A stretch of 64,000 bases of DNA from Nyssa sinensis (GCA_008638375.1 CM018046.1:39423706-39487705); one strand, 5' to 3'; counted from the first letter of the stretch, positions 20,634 through 32,824 are shown. The notes: generated by a model from the letters alone, not told the origin. A program made the numbers and translations.

Positions 20634-21960
20634 TGGTTGGGAAAAGTAAATTTTTGAACAAAATAATTAGTTATCTTTGAACTGAAATTAAAGTAAGCCC
20701 CATATATTAATTTTGATGGGTCTATATGGAAATGTGCCCTCCTCCATTTGACGATTAAGATCATGTATTGGGTTCCTCAAAATCATTAAAGAGTAAATGA
20801 GAAATTGCCTCCAAACATCACCACTTAAAAATGGTAACAAAAGCTTGAAATTTGTAAAAAACTTGTGTCCCACATAGGATGAGTACAAGGCTTTTAAAAA
20901 GTATATATACAATTACCTTGAAAGAAGGTTTGGGCCCTAAAGGGCACCTAAGTTTTGTGGAAGGGGGGCACTTAGCACATGTTTGGTTCACCACACATGC
21001 GCCCCCGCCCAACACCGAACTAGGTCGGGTTCGGGCCTTGGCCCTTTATGTATATATTTTTTCAAAAAAAAGTCATTTAAATAATTTTTTAAAACGTTGT
21101 CGTTTCTGTTACTATTAGAAACAGTCCAAAACACTATCGTTTAGTTACCACATTAATTAATTCCAACGCTATCGTTTTGCGATTGCGTTTGGTTTTGGTT
21201 TAAATAAAAAAATGACGTCGTTTTGCAATTAAACATTTGGTTTGAATTTTGACTGAACCGTCTTCTTCCCTAGGGTTATTCATTGAACAATTACGACTGT
21301 AAGCCTTCGTGTCTGTACGAATACTCTATATAAACACCACCTACGCACTTACATTCAATGCATTAAATTCATTACATTTTCTGTGCGTTCATACAGTTTT
21401 AGAGAGTTCTGAAATACAAGTTTGGTTCACTGTACGCAAAGACTGCAATGCTTCTTCTCTATGTGAGACTACTTCATCTTAGGAGGCAGACATCCATTCA
21501 ATCGTAAGCACCAAGTACGAGGACGTAATTTGTCTTAAGGAGATAGGGTCAAACGCTAGACTTGGTCTATTCCAGAAACCTGTAAGTTTCTTCTATTTAT
21601 GTTTTTTTTTTCCCTTTTGATCAAATCTGTAGACTCTTTCTAAACAATAATTTGTTTTTGATTTTTAATTCTAGAATCATAACTCAGTTTTTAAAACCTT
21701 AGAACATAATTAGTTTTTTTTCCTCTGTAAATTCAGGTTCTGTATTTATAGAATACAAAAAAAATAATTCTGTATTTACAGAATACAGAAAACAAGTTCT
21801 GTATTTTTTTTATTACTCTTTTGCTAAAATAAAACGGATTTTATAAATACTGATTAACAATCATAAAACAGAATATTATTCCAAATCAGTTTTATTTTTT
21901 CAGATTTTTTATTTTTTGTTTTAGTTTGCAGTATTCTTTATTGCAAAATTTTTTGTTCAC
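20634..21960 (+). repeat. 5' LTR of the copia element (right end approximate)
   Basis: Starts TGGTTGGGAAAAG (the other copy has TGTTGGGAAAAG). U3 includes GGGCACCTAAGTTTTGTGG and several AACGNTGTCGTTT-like motifs (about 21092-21225). The TATA box is at 21325-21335. Downstream, ACCTGTAAGTTTC (about 21578) is a splice-donor-like string present in both LTRs. Homology between the copies fades at about 21945-21960. Confidence 0.8.
21325..21335 (+). promoter_or_regulatory. TATA box in the copia 5' LTR
   Basis: TCTATATAAAC. In the right LTR the same place reads TCTATATTAAC, so the box is damaged there. Confidence 0.5.
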
Positions 21961-22022
21961 AATACTATAATTCTGATTTACAAATTTTAAGTAGTGAAAA
22001 AATTTGTATTGTAGTTTTTTAA

Positions 22023-23087
22023 ATGGCAACTGTAATAACCCCAAATCCTATTGCTATTATTATGCTGCCTACACATGTGATAGCACCAGTTTCTGTAAAC
22101 TATAATGAGAAACCAAAGAAATTTAGTGGGACTAATTTCAAGAGATGGCAGCAGAAGATGCTTTTTTATCTCACTACTCTGAATTTGACTCGATTCCTTT
22201 GTGAAGATGTTCCTGGTTTGAGGGAGAATGAGACTGATAAGAAATTGGTTGCCGCAGTCGATGCTTGGAAGCATGTTGACTTCCTATATTGAAACTTTGT
22301 CCTTAATGGCTTGGACAACACATTATATAATGTGTACAGTCCAATCAAAATTGCAAGGGAGCTGTGGGATTCTCTTGACAGAAAGTATAAAATGAAAGAT
22401 GTTGGCATGACGAAGTTCGTGGTAGATAGATTCCTAGACTTCAAAATGATTGACTCCAAGAAGGTGATTAATTGGGTTCAAGATCTTCAGGTTATCTTGC
22501 ATGACATTCATGTAGAAGGCATGTCCCTAAGTGAATCCTTTCAAGTGGTTGCGATCATTGAAAAGTTGCCACTTTCTTGGAAAGAATTAAGGAGCTACCT
22601 AAAGCATGAGCAAAAGGACATGAAGCTTGAAGACTTGATTGTAAGATTAAGGATTGAAGAAAACAATCGTACTTCTGAAAAGAAAGCAGGAAAATCCATT
22701 ATGGAAGCTAAGGCAAACGTGGTGGAACAAGGTCAAACCTCTCACAACAAGAAAAGGAAGCATTTTAACATTAGTGCTAAACAAGGGCCCAAAGGCAATG
22801 ATAACAAAAAGTTCAAGGGCAAATGTTACATATGTGACAAACTAGGCCGTCACAGCAAGAAACAAGGCCAAGGGAATCCTAAAAAGAGGCAAACATATGC
22901 CAACATAACCGAAATGGACAATCTTTCAGATGATGTGTCTGAAATGAATCTTTCGGCTGTGGTTTTTGAAGTCAACTTCATTGGAAGTAATACCAAAGAA
23001 TGGTCGGTGGACATTAGGGCTACTCACCATGTTTGCTCTGATAAGAAGATGCTTTCATCATATCATGCTATAGATAATGGAGAATAA
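22023..23087 (+). pseudogene. copia gag and start of protease, stops and broken motifs
   Basis: The reading from ATG 22023 matches copia Gag (PKKFSGTNFKRWQQKMLFYL, LPLSWKELRSYLKHEQKDM, LEDLIVRLRIEE). A TGA at 22290-22292 interrupts it after DFLY, and it resumes in the same frame with NFVLNGLDN. The zinc knuckle CYICDKLGRHSKKQ (about 22825-22866) has lost its ligands: the position for His is Arg and the last Cys is Gln. The protease site reads WSVDIRATHHVCS where the family has D-S-G-A-T, so two of the five key residues are altered. A TAA at 23085-23087 ends the frame at NGE. In an active element this would form the particle and mature it. Confidence 0.85.
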
Positions 23088-24125
23088 CTTTTTATGGGTA
23101 ACTCCTCAACTTCCAAGGTTGAAGGTCAAGCATATGTTAAGAACACAAAAAATGGCTATGTTATTATTTGTCTCTATGTTGATGATATGCTCATTATGGA
23201 TAGTAATAATGATGTCATCAAAGTTACCAAGAAACTGTTAAACAATAAGTTTGACATGAAAGACTTAGGTGTTGTCGATATTATACTTGGGATAAAAATC
23301 TCTAGAACATTGAATGAACTGATATTATCTCAATCACATTATATTGAGAGAATACTCAAGAAATTTAAACAAGATGATAGTAGTCCAGCGAGAATACCTG
23401 TAGATGTAAATCTACATTTATCTAAGAATAATGGTAAAAACATATCACAACTAGAGTATGCGTAAATAATTGGCGGCCTAATGTATGTGATGAATTGTAC
23501 CTGTCTAGACATAGCGTATGTTATTATCCAATTGAGTAGATACACAAGTAATCCTGGTCCGGACCATTGGAAGGCAATAGTTAGGGTTTTGAGATATTTA
23601 AAATACAACTAAAACTATGAATTGCACTACTGAATGTATCCAACAGTACTAGAAGGATATTGTGATGCAATCTGGATATCCGATACCAAAGGCTCAAAGT
23701 CCACAAGTGGGTATTTGTTTACACTTGGTGGTGGAACGGTATCATAAAAATTTTCTAAACAAACGTGCATTGCCAGACCCACAATGGAATCTGAGTTTAT
23801 TGCACTTGATAAAGCTGGTGAAGAAGCTGAGTGGCTTCGTCACTTCCTAGAAGATATTCCAATGTGGCCAAAACATGTGTTTGTTATCTGTATTCATTAT
23901 AATAGTCAATCAGCAATTGGTAGTGCACGGAGTCACATGTATAATGGTAAGTCTCGACATATTCGTCGAAGACATAATACCATGAAACAACTTCTCTCCA
24001 ATGGTATTATGACTATTGAGAACATAAGGTCAAAAGAAAATATTGCGGATCCGTTAACCAGAGGTTTGACTAGAGAGCAAGTGAATAAATTATCGTGGAA
24101 AATGGGCTTAAAGCGTATATACTAA
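23088..24125 (+). pseudogene. copia RT-RNase H remnant after a large internal deletion
   Basis: After LFMGNSSTSKVEGQ the sequence jumps at about 23131 straight to AYVKNTKNGYVIICLYVDDML, the RT catalytic box (YVDD intact). The rest of the protease, all of integrase and the first half of RT, normally well over 2 kb, are missing. The join keeps the frame, so 23094-23465 is one ORF. It continues through KDLGVVDIILGIKI and SQSHYIERILKKF, a TAA at 23463, then [12 protein letters not shown] and [12 protein letters not shown], further stops, the RNase H blocks ([38 protein letters not shown]), and ends with SRHIRRRHNTMKQLL ... ENIADPLTRGLT at 24125. Several frame changes and stops make it non-functional. 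Confidence 0.85.
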
Positions 24126-24712
24126 AAATCACCATAATGGCAACCCAACATAGTTGACTAGAGATCCCAAGATCTAGGTTCAAAGGGACAACCGAATTGT
24201 GTGTGACTCATTAAGATCACTATGGAGATAAAATCTCCTACCCATTCCTATGATAAGAATAAGTGATTCCTGTAACATTGAATAGGATAAGGTAAACTTT
24301 TAATGATTCTTATATCTTGTTAAATACAAGTGGGGTATAGCAGGATACTCTTAATAAGAAATCACCTATATGAGTGTGAACTGGGCCGGTTCTATAAGAA
24401 TGATAAAGGCTAAATTTTCTAGGAGCATTCATGAAACCAGGAATTGTTCAGGGCCAAAATGAACACAATCATGAGAACCAACTATGTCAGGAAAGATTCT
24501 CTGTGAATACTATTGTCTTGGTTTATACAAACGGTTGGACAGTTCAAGACATTTTGTTCATTGAACAACCAGTAACCCCGATAATATTTCAAAATGGAAG
24601 GTTCAAGGCCATAAGCTACCTTCCTCTATGCAGAAGATTTTCAATAGAACTTTCTCTAAGTGTTTGCATATCATTTGCATTGCTTTCAATCAATTTCATT
24701 CATGTGGGAGAT
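24126..24712 (+). other. copia 3' untranslated region and polypurine tract
   Basis: Non-coding. It includes the CATATATGAGTGTGAACTGG-type text seen near the 3' end of many plant copia elements, and finishes with CATTCATGTGGGAGAT (to 24712), whose GTGGGAGAT is the polypurine tract before TGTTGGGAAAAG. A 98-codon ORF at 24431-24727 crosses into the LTR and is not a gene. Confidence 0.7.
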
Positions 24713-26000
24713 TGTTGGGAAAAGTGAATTTTTGAGCATAGTAATTAGTTATCTTTGAGATAAAATTAAAGTGGGCCCCACACATTAATTTTGGTGGGTT
24801 TATATGAAAATGTGTTCTCCTCCATGAGAAGATTAAGATCATATATTTGGTTTCTAAAAATCATTAAGGAGGGAATGAGAAATTGCCTCCAAACATCACC
24901 ACTTGGAGATAATAACAAAAGCTTGAAACTTGTGAAAAGCTTGTGTACCACATAAGATGAATATAAGGCTTTTAAAAAGTATATATACAATTATCTTGAA
25001 GAAATGTTTGGGTTTTAAGGGGCACCCAAGTTTTGTAGAAGGGGGAGAAGCTAGCACATGTTTAGTTCACCACACACGCGCGCGCCGCTGCCCCGTACTG
25101 AAACGGGTCGGGTTCGAGTTTAGGCTTTGGCCCGATATGTATATATCTTTTTGAAAAAAATTCATTTAAATAATTTTTTAAAACGCTGCCATTTCTGTTA
25201 CTGTTTGAAACAATCCAAAACGTTGTCATTTAGTTACCACATTAATTAATTCCAACATTGTCATTTTGTGATTGCGTTTGTTTTTAGTTTAAATCCAAAA
25301 AACAACGTCATTTTACGATTAAACCTTTGGTTTGAATTTTGACTGAATTGTGTTCTTTCCTGGGGCTATTCATTGAATAGTTGTAACTATAGGCCTTCGT
25401 GTCTGTATCAAATAGACATGAATGGTCTATATTAACACTACCTACGCATCTATATTCATTGTATTGAATTCATTACATTTTCTGTGCGTTCATACAGTTT
25501 GAGAGAGTTCTGAAACATAAGTCTGGTTCACTATGCGTAGAGATTGCAGTGCTTCTTCTCTATGTGAGACCACTTCATCTTTGGAGGCAGACGTTCATTC
25601 AATCGTAAGCACCAAGTACGAAGTCGTATTCTCTCTTAAGGAAATAGCGTCAAACACTAGACTTGGTCTATTTTAGAAACTTGTAAGTTTCTTTTATTTC
25701 TATTTTTCTCTTTTAGTCAAGTCTATATACTGTTTCTAAATAGTACTTTATTTCTAGTTTTTAATTCTAAAATCATAACTCAGTTTTTAAAATTTTAGAA
25801 TATAATTAGTTTTTTTTTATCTTTTTAAATTCAGATTATGTATTTATAGAATATAGAAAAAATAATTCTATATTTACAGAATACACAAAATAAGTTATTT
25901 ATTTATTTTATTACTAAAATAAAACGAATTTAATAAAGATTGATGAACAATTATTAAATATTATTTTATTTTGATATGTGTGATAAGATTTTTTTTTATT
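24713..26000 (+). repeat. 3' LTR of the copia element (right end approximate)
   Basis: Starts TGTTGGGAAAAGTGAATTTT and aligns with 20634 onward for about 1.28 kb. Relative to the left copy many CG are TG or CA (for example CTGTCGTTT-like motifs read TTGTCATTT), which fits decay of methylated cytosine. (TA)n at about 26018-26034 follows. Confidence 0.8.
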
Positions 26001-26387
26001 TTTAAATAGAATACTCTCTATATATATATATATACATAAAAAGAATACAATAGTACGTAATATGTCATATCTATCTAATCACCATGCCAAGTGGACAGCT
26101 GGAAAGTGAGGTGTCCAAGGTGTGAACCACGTGCAACTAATTAACTGCCTGCCCATACGCGGCCCAATCACTTCTATGATTGGCACTAAAATCCAAAATT
26201 TAAAACCCCAAAATTGGTTAAAAATGCACGGCCCACAGCCCCACGCGGTGCCCTTGACCCATCCCATCACGTGGTGTTTCCTGCAATACTTCTAACAGCC
26301 TTTTTGGCGTGTTGTATTTCAGAAACCAATACTCACGTGTTACTTGTGGCAATAAAGTGGAGGATTAGAAACAATAAGAAAGAAAAG

Positions 26388-26848
26388 TAAATTATACTGG
26401 TCAGTACTAAAATTTATAATAATTATAAAAAAAATTTCTAAGACTTTTAAAATAATATTTTTTTTCTTCTACTTTTACTTAGAAACGCCAAGCACCTTTC
26501 TTTCTATCCAAACTTGATTAAAAATATCTTTTGATTAGATTTGATTTGATTTCATATTTTTTTAATTTTTATTAAATTTTCTAATTTTTTTTTAAAAACT
26601 ATTCATTTTATATAAATATAAATTTAAGATAAATAACTTATATTATTTTAGTTAAATAAAATTTTAATTAATATTTATTTAAAAATAAAAAGATAAAAAA
26701 TTGTTTAATATCTTAAAAAAAAAATAGAAGATATAATTTTGTTATTTAAAAAAAATAACTAGAAGAGAGATATTTGTAGTTTATCAATAAAAATAAAGTA
26801 AATTAGTAACATTTTAGAAATTTCAAGAGAAGTCAGTGTAATTTATCT
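26388..26848. mobile_element. MULE-type short element with TAAATTATACTG ends
   Basis: Left TAAATTATACTGGTCAG and, on the minus strand from 26848, ATAAATTACACTGACTTCTC then TTGAAATTTCTA. The two are imperfect inverted repeats of the terminus also seen at 14950-14981. The interior is very AT-rich and non-coding. No target duplication could be confirmed, so the pairing of ends is tentative. Confidence 0.4.
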
Positions 26849-28464
26849 AATTAAAATTTTTTTAACATACTCATACTTTTTATTCTTAATTTATCTTTTT
26901 TTTTGTACTAATTTTTGTATTCATGTGTTTCTTAAGAATATTTTTTGAATAGACAATTTTAATGAAATTTTTTCAATAAAAATGTTTTTATAAAAAATAC
27001 TTTTAAGATATTTATAAACACCTTTTTAAAGCCGTTTTTTGAAAAAACCTTTGAAAGACATCTTTTAAAAAATCTCTTTTAAAGTCATCTTTTGAAAAAA
27101 AACTCTATTGTAAAATAAAAATATATGAAAATTATTTTTCCCAAAGACACATTCAAAAATTAAATGAATACAAATAATAAGTATAAAAGTACATGTGCTA
27201 CGAAAAATTAATAAAAAATTAAGGTGGGTAAGGTTAAAAAAAAAAAAAACTCCATCAATTAGGGGCGAGAGTACAAGTGCAAAAGTCTTCCTAAAACTCT
27301 TATCAATATGCAAAATAATTTAAGAGATAAAAATCTTAATTTTTTGTTTGAAAAAGTCTAATAATACAAGTTGTAAAAATATCATTACTATTTTTTTTTT
27401 TGGGAGACTGAGAATAGGCCCTTGAGTTTAATAATGTAATGTGTTTTTTTTCCTTCTCAGGAGTCATATTTCATGACACTCATTTCCTCTTTGATTCAAT
27501 TTATTATGGAATATTTTGGACAGTTGAAACAATTTAATCACTTCAATTGTGTGTACATTTTATGTGGACGTGTAATAATTGCACATAAAATGTATGAGAA
27601 ACCAAAAATACAATAGTGTGATCTTTTTGACATTCGGCTCTTGAACATATTTTTAGTGAGAGAAAAAAAGTTAGAGAGATTTTTTCAGAGATTGGTTTGA
27701 AAATGTTGGAAAAGTGAAACAAGGTTTTAACTTGGATACACATGTATCCAAACAATTTTTTGAAAAAATTAACATTTGAAACCAATTTCAAATTTGTATC
27801 CAAACACAACCTAAGGCTTTATTTTGATATTCACGTAACATGAATTATGAATTATGAATTATGACAGACATCGTTACCACAAGAATTAGAATTTTGTGGT
27901 AGGTGAAGATGATTAGGTTGTCCATTGCTTTCTATGTTTATATATTTTTAAATAAATAGTTTGTAAGTGTCTTTAAGATAATTATATATATATATATATA
28001 AATAAATGCAAGATTGCATATAATATTACATATTAAATTATATCAATTCATTTTTTTGTAAAAATGCGAGGGTTGATTGTTGGTTTGTAGAGATGTAAAT
28101 GAATCGAATCAAGTAGTGTATTATTCAAGTTTGACTCCATAAAATAAACGAATTTCAAATAACATTCAAGTTCCGATCTGTTAATTTTGTAAGCCGAGTT
28201 AGCTTAATTTTTTATATAATATTAGTTCACTTATTAATTAATCGAGACAAACTTAATAAATTAATGAGTTCAAATTGTTGTAAAATCTTGAAAGATTTTA
28301 GGACTAGTATAAACAGTACTTGTAATTTAAAGAAAAGAACAAATTATAAAATTTTTAACGACGAACCAAAATCTGTGATTATGAAATAGAGAAAGACAAC
28401 TTAGCGGCTGACGCGTGTGAGAACACTGCCCTTATATCAAATAAAAGAAAAATGACTTTTTAAT
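26849..28464. other. intergenic, no gene seen
   Basis: AT-rich. It contains diverged ladder-like strings AAGNCATCTTTTNAAAAANN at 27000-27110, a GAATTAT triplet repeat at 27843-27864, (TA)n at 27984-28000, and at 28085-28330 a copy of the dispersed family starting GAGATGTAAATGAATCGAATC. Antisense ORFs of 82-88 codons (27065, 27543) show no domain. Confidence 0.5.
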
Positions 28465-28680
28465 TTATTGAACCCTATTTATACTGGTTTGATTTGATTT
28501 AGTTTTCATAAGTTTGAAAATTAAATAAGAGAAATAAAGTAGTGTATTGAACCCTATTTATAGGGGTTTGATTTGATTTAGTTTATTTATATTGGTTTGA
28601 TTTGATTTAGTTTTCATATAAGTTTAACAATTAAACAAGTTTTCATGAATTTGACAATTAAATAAGAGAAATAAAAGTGG
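28465..28680. repeat. short local repeats around GGTTTGATTTGATTTAG
   Basis: TTGAACCCTATTTATA plus GGTTTGATTTGATTTAG occurs at about 28467-28502 and 28546-28583, and the second half again at about 28590-28612. AATTAAATAAGAGAAATAAA flanks two of them (about 28521 and 28659). It looks like slippage-type or unequal-exchange duplication. Confidence 0.6.
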
Positions 28681-28715
28681 CAAAACCTTGGTTGAGGCTC
28701 ATAATTAGGGATTTG

Positions 28716-29850
28716 CACGGATCATCTGTCTTGTTAATTAATTTTTGGACAGGGTAAATTCAGGCATCACTTGTCCTGTTAACTGGTTTCCAATAAGTTC
28801 TTGGATGACGATGTAAATGTCACACATCACTTGTCTTGTTAATTGATTTTTGGACGAGGTAAATTCTGGCGTCACCTGTCTCACACATCACTTGTCCTGT
28901 TAATTGATTTTTGGACGAAGTAAATTCAGGCGTCACCTGTCTTGTTAACTCGTTTTCAGTTGGTTTTTGGATGATGGGATAAATGTTAATTGTTTTCCAG
29001 TTGGTTTTTTGATGGGGTAAATTCAAGCGTCACCTGTCCTGTTAACTGGTTGGTTTTCGGTTGGTTTTTGGACGGCGGGGTAAATGTTAACTGGTTTCTG
29101 TGTCTTGTTAATTGGTTGGTTTCCGGTTGGTTTTTGGATGGGGTAAATTCCTGTTAACTGGTTTCTGGTTGGTTTTTGGACAGGGCCTGTCTTGTTAACT
29201 AGTTGGTTTTTGGACGGTAACTAGTTGTGTTTTTGGATGGGGTAAATTCAGGTGTCACCTATCCTTGTACTTGGTTGGTTTTTGGACGACGGGATAAATG
29301 TTAATTGGTTTCCTGTTGGTTTTTGGATGGGGTAAATTCAGGCGTCACCTGTCTTATTAATTGGTTTTCTGTTGGTTTTTGGACTCGAAAAATTCTTGTT
29401 AACTAGTTTCTGGTGGTTTTTGGACGGCGGGATAAATGTTAATTGGTTTCCAGTTGGTTTTTGGATGGGGTAAATTCTGGTAGTTTTTGGACGACGGGAT
29501 AAATGTTAATTGGTTTCTGATTGGTTCTGGTGGTTTTTGAACGAGGGGATAAATGTTAACGCATCACCTGTCCTGTTAACTAGTTTTTGGTTAGTTTTTG
29601 GAAGGGGTAAATTCTTGTTATGGATGGGTTAAATTCAAGTGTGTTTTTGGATGGGGTAAGTTCAGGCGTCACTTGTGGTTTTTGGACGGGGTAAGTTCAG
29701 GCGTCACTTGTGGTTTTTGGATGGGTTAAATTCAAGTGTGTTTTTGGACGGCGTAAATTCAGGCGTCACTTGTGGTTTTTGGATGGGTTAAATTCAAGTG
29801 TGTTTTTGGACAGGATAAATTCAGGCGTTACTTGTCCTGATAATTGGACA
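28716..29850. repeat. degenerate minisatellite array, TTTTTGGANGGGGTAAATTCAGG units
   Basis: About 1.1 kb made of variants of two modules: TTTTTGGACGGGGTAAATTC with AGGCGTCACTTGTCC, and TGTTAACTGGTTTCCGGTTGG. Unit length varies from about 27 to 60 bp. At the right end the array is orderly: TTTTTGGA starts at 29644, 29679, 29714, 29741, 29776 and 29803, spacings 35, 35, 27, 35, 27, so a 62-bp higher-order unit has formed there. GGCGTCAC (TGACGCC on the other strand) recurs throughout. No ORF is supported; the 68-codon antisense ORF at 28820-29026 is just the repeat translated. Confidence 0.9.
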
Positions 29851-30199
29851 TTCCACTGAGCTTGGTTTTCAAGCCGGGTAGCCTGAATTCCAGTGAGCTT
29901 CCCATGATCTTGTGTGTGCGAGAATTATTCCATTATTTTACACAATTTTACAAAACTTAATAGGGCGTGTACTATTATATTAAGAAAAATCTCACTTTTT
30001 AACCGATGTGAGACACAAACAACTTTATTTGTTATATAATTCAATGAGTGAATTTGTTTAACACTTTTAAATAGAAGTAAACTAATTTATAATGTAATAA
30101 AATATAATTAAAAAAACTTAATGAATTAGACAAAAATAAAAAATAAAAAACATGAATTAAAGTTGAGATATTTGATATCAAATTAAGCTCGTCTTTTCA
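29851..30199. other. intergenic, no gene seen
   Basis: AT-rich. Contains TTTTTAACCGATGTGAGACAC at about 29996-30016, a string like that found near the ends of several plant LTR families (GTGTCTCACATCGG on the minus strand). Confidence 0.4.
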
Positions 30200-30480
30200 C
30201 TACTTCTATTTTAGTGGGAACTTCATGGGCACGGAGTACAAAGAAAAAGAAAAAGAAAAAGAGAGGAAACAGCCAGCCATCCTTCCGCGTTCTAGTTAAA
30301 CACACGTCAGCGGTGACGCAAGGTAGACAAGATGAGTCAGCAACATGTCGTTTGTGCCGCCAATCCGGAGCGACTCTTTTTGAATTGACGAGGCGGCTAA
30401 AAAGGCCAATTCGGCTATGTCAGTTGACGACTGGAGGGCTCCGCCAGTGTCCGAGCAAGTGTATCGCGTGATTCACGTGC
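30200..30480. other. isolated GC-richer island with promoter-type motifs
   Basis: About 280 bp distinctly richer in GC and CG dinucleotides than its surroundings, with CACGTCAG, GGTGACGC, TGAGTCAG, TTGAC and a G-box CACGTG (about 30474-30479). One plus frame is open for 85 codons (30214-30471), but it begins at GTG, has a poly-Lys start and no recognisable domain. It could be a fragment of a lost promoter or gene end. Confidence 0.35.
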
Positions 30481-32520
30481 AACTGCAGCAATATTAATTA
30501 CGCAACGTAATTTAATATAAGATAATATTGTGGAAACGTAAAGCTGCATGCATGGTGGTGATCTGCTCGAAACATTATCCATTGATTTAAAAAAAATTTA
30601 AGGATGGCTAAAAAAACAAAATTAGTAGAAAAATTTTAAATTTGGTCAAAATTTTGAGATAAAAAATTAGAATAATAATAAAATTCTTTAAAATTTTATT
30701 TAAAAAAATTTGAATTTAGCCAAAAATTTAGTCTACAATTTTGGGTGGCAAAAGTTTTTTGCAAGAAATGATGAAACTCAATAAATAAAAATTATACTGA
30801 ACCAAAATTATGATACGGATTAATTAAAAAAAAGTTCAAGTTTTACATGTATAAAAATAAATTCCTAGAATTTAAAATGAGTTACAACCCAGTGTAACCT
30901 ATCACTACATCTGTTCTTGTACTTGAGCTAGTGAATGTCAATGATGCAAGTCCATCAGTAAATATTGAGTATTTTAGCATACTTTGGACAGTGAAATCAA
31001 TCGTTATAATAAAGAATTATTTACACCCCGTCGATGTCCAATTGTATGTCAAAAAATATAACTTTAATTATTAAATAAATATTATTTTAGAGTTCAATTG
31101 GGTAATAGGTAACATGAATAAAACTCCAAAAGGGTATTTTCTTTTACACACATGAATATTGATTTTATTGTTGAGAATATTAGTCTGGAATTATCCAATT
31201 TTTTTTTTTGCTTATATCCTGCAATTCTCCTCGTCCCGTGGAAAAAGAAAAATTTAATTATATCATCTCATATGTGTGATTTTTACTAAAATTCAAATAC
31301 GGTATAAAATTTACATGCATGTTACATAAATTCATAAATTTTAGTAGTTGGAATTTTTTTCTTCCTATAAGGAATGCCTGAAAGACCATCTGGCATTAAC
31401 TACATTTATAATTTAGACCATTTTATTGGACTTTCGTTTCTACAATCGAGGAAATTATTCATTTAAATAGTCACATTGCGTCATTAATTATTTGATGCTA
31501 TGTGAGTTCCTCTTACAACTTTTATTACTTTTTTTAAATAAAAAAAAAATACTTATTGTAAACCTCAAAAAATATTTATAAAAAATATAAAAAAATTGAT
31601 AGAAATTGTAAGAAGGAAGCACCATGGGCGGATGTACATGTATACTTGGCGTTGTTGCCTACACCACCTCCCCCCCCCCCAAAAAAAAAAATTTCATGTA
31701 AATTTCATCTCTAATTTTAAGGAAAAGAATTTCCTTTCCAAATTTTGTAAAACAAAGAAATTTTACATGTAAATCCCCCTCTAATTTTGAAAATAAAAAT
31801 GTTTTCCTTTCAAATTTCCCACCCCAACTACCAAAAAAAAAAAAATTTCTCCTAAAACTTTTCCTAAAAAGAATTATGACCGTCCCCCCAAATTTTTCTT
31901 TTTACTCCACCAGCATACTACATTAACTACTGATTTAAAATAAGGTTCTTCAGTTAGAGATTCGCAAATCTGTTGCTAATTAGGATGAGATCCAAGTCTA
32001 TTTTTTTTAAGTCCAAAAGTCTCTCAATGTTTATGTGGCTAAAATACCACTTACTGTATAAAACATCCATTTCCATAAACTAAGGCAGTGTTTTAAAAAA
32101 GAAATTTTAAAATTCAATAACTTATAAATTATAAACCAATTTTAGATGAAATTTAAATATTTACACTCTAAAAATAAAAATTTGTCAAATAAGATCCATA
32201 CTATATACTAAAATTAAAAAAAAAAAAAAACACTATGAAACAATCAAATTTCGTTGTTTTTAAGTCTTGATAAAAAAAGGTAACCGGGCGAGAGAATGAA
32301 CAGAGAATAAAAACTTGGAGACACATTAAAATTTCATTGTGCTAATCTAATAAACTTGACACAAAAATACTACACGGACAAAAATGTCACCGACTCTCAA
32401 AAAGTAAAATTTTACTGTTTTTTCAAAATAGTAGAGTAGTACTGTTTTCTCAATAGTAAAATTTTATTGCTTCAAAATTTTAGTAATTGTTCAATCGAGT
32501 AGGTTATACATAGAGTGGGG
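30481..32520. other. intergenic, no gene seen
   Basis: Very AT-rich with homopolymers. At 31618-31690 is an inverted relative of the 16665-16890 repeat, with C11 then A11 at about 31669-31691. TTTCATGTAAATTTCATCTC and TTTACATGTAAATCCCCCTC (31692 and 31761) are a loose two-copy repeat. Confidence 0.5.
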
Positions 32521-32774
32521 ATGAACTCACGTTGTGCTCTATTATTTGATTACTCCAGTATACACCCATGTTGTCATCATAAAAAAATAGCCATAGCCAA
32601 TGGTTATGGATTTTCAAAAAGATTGACATGCTCCATCTAGTAGCCTTTGTTTCTTTCTGTACTTAAAAAATGGCACCCTGAAATGCCTGTGCCTCCAAGT
32701 CTTCAAAATACAACCACCAACCATACTGCCAAAAAGACCAGTGGGTATGAACTCACGTTGTGCTCTATATGTAG
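32517..32774. repeat. 28-bp direct repeat 226 bp apart
   Basis: AGTGGGGATGAACTCACGTT then GTGCTCTAT ends at 32542, and AGTGGGTATGAACTCACGTT then GTGCTCTAT ends at about 32769. One mismatch only, in sequence that otherwise shows no repeat, so either a recent local duplication or a copy-and-insert event. Confidence 0.6.
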
Positions 32775-32824
32775 TGCTTTGAAGACTATCACGCGTGAAG
32801 TGCAATTATGATTTAGACGATATT

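Larger units (their letters stand above)
20634..26000 (+). mobile_element. old, internally deleted Ty1/copia retrotransposon
   Basis: Two diverged direct repeats of about 1.3 kb (20634 to about 21960 and 24713 to about 26000) enclose a 2.7-kb interior with gag, protease, part of RT and RNase H in copia style. The right repeat is preceded by the polypurine tract GTGGGAGAT. No tRNA-Met primer-binding site (TGGTATCAGAGC type) is visible after the left LTR. The LTRs differ at many positions, a large share being CG in one and TG or CA in the other, so the element is old. The outer ends are approximate, and no target duplication could be confirmed. Confidence 0.85.

Noticed and set aside
28716..29850. 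Possible CRISPR-like array
   Set aside because: Repeats are degenerate, spacers are repeats themselves, and the host is a plant nucleus. It is a minisatellite.
30214..30471. 85-codon ORF as a gene
   Set aside because: Starts at GTG, begins with poly-Lys from an AAAAAG repeat, and shows no domain. Kept only as a composition island.
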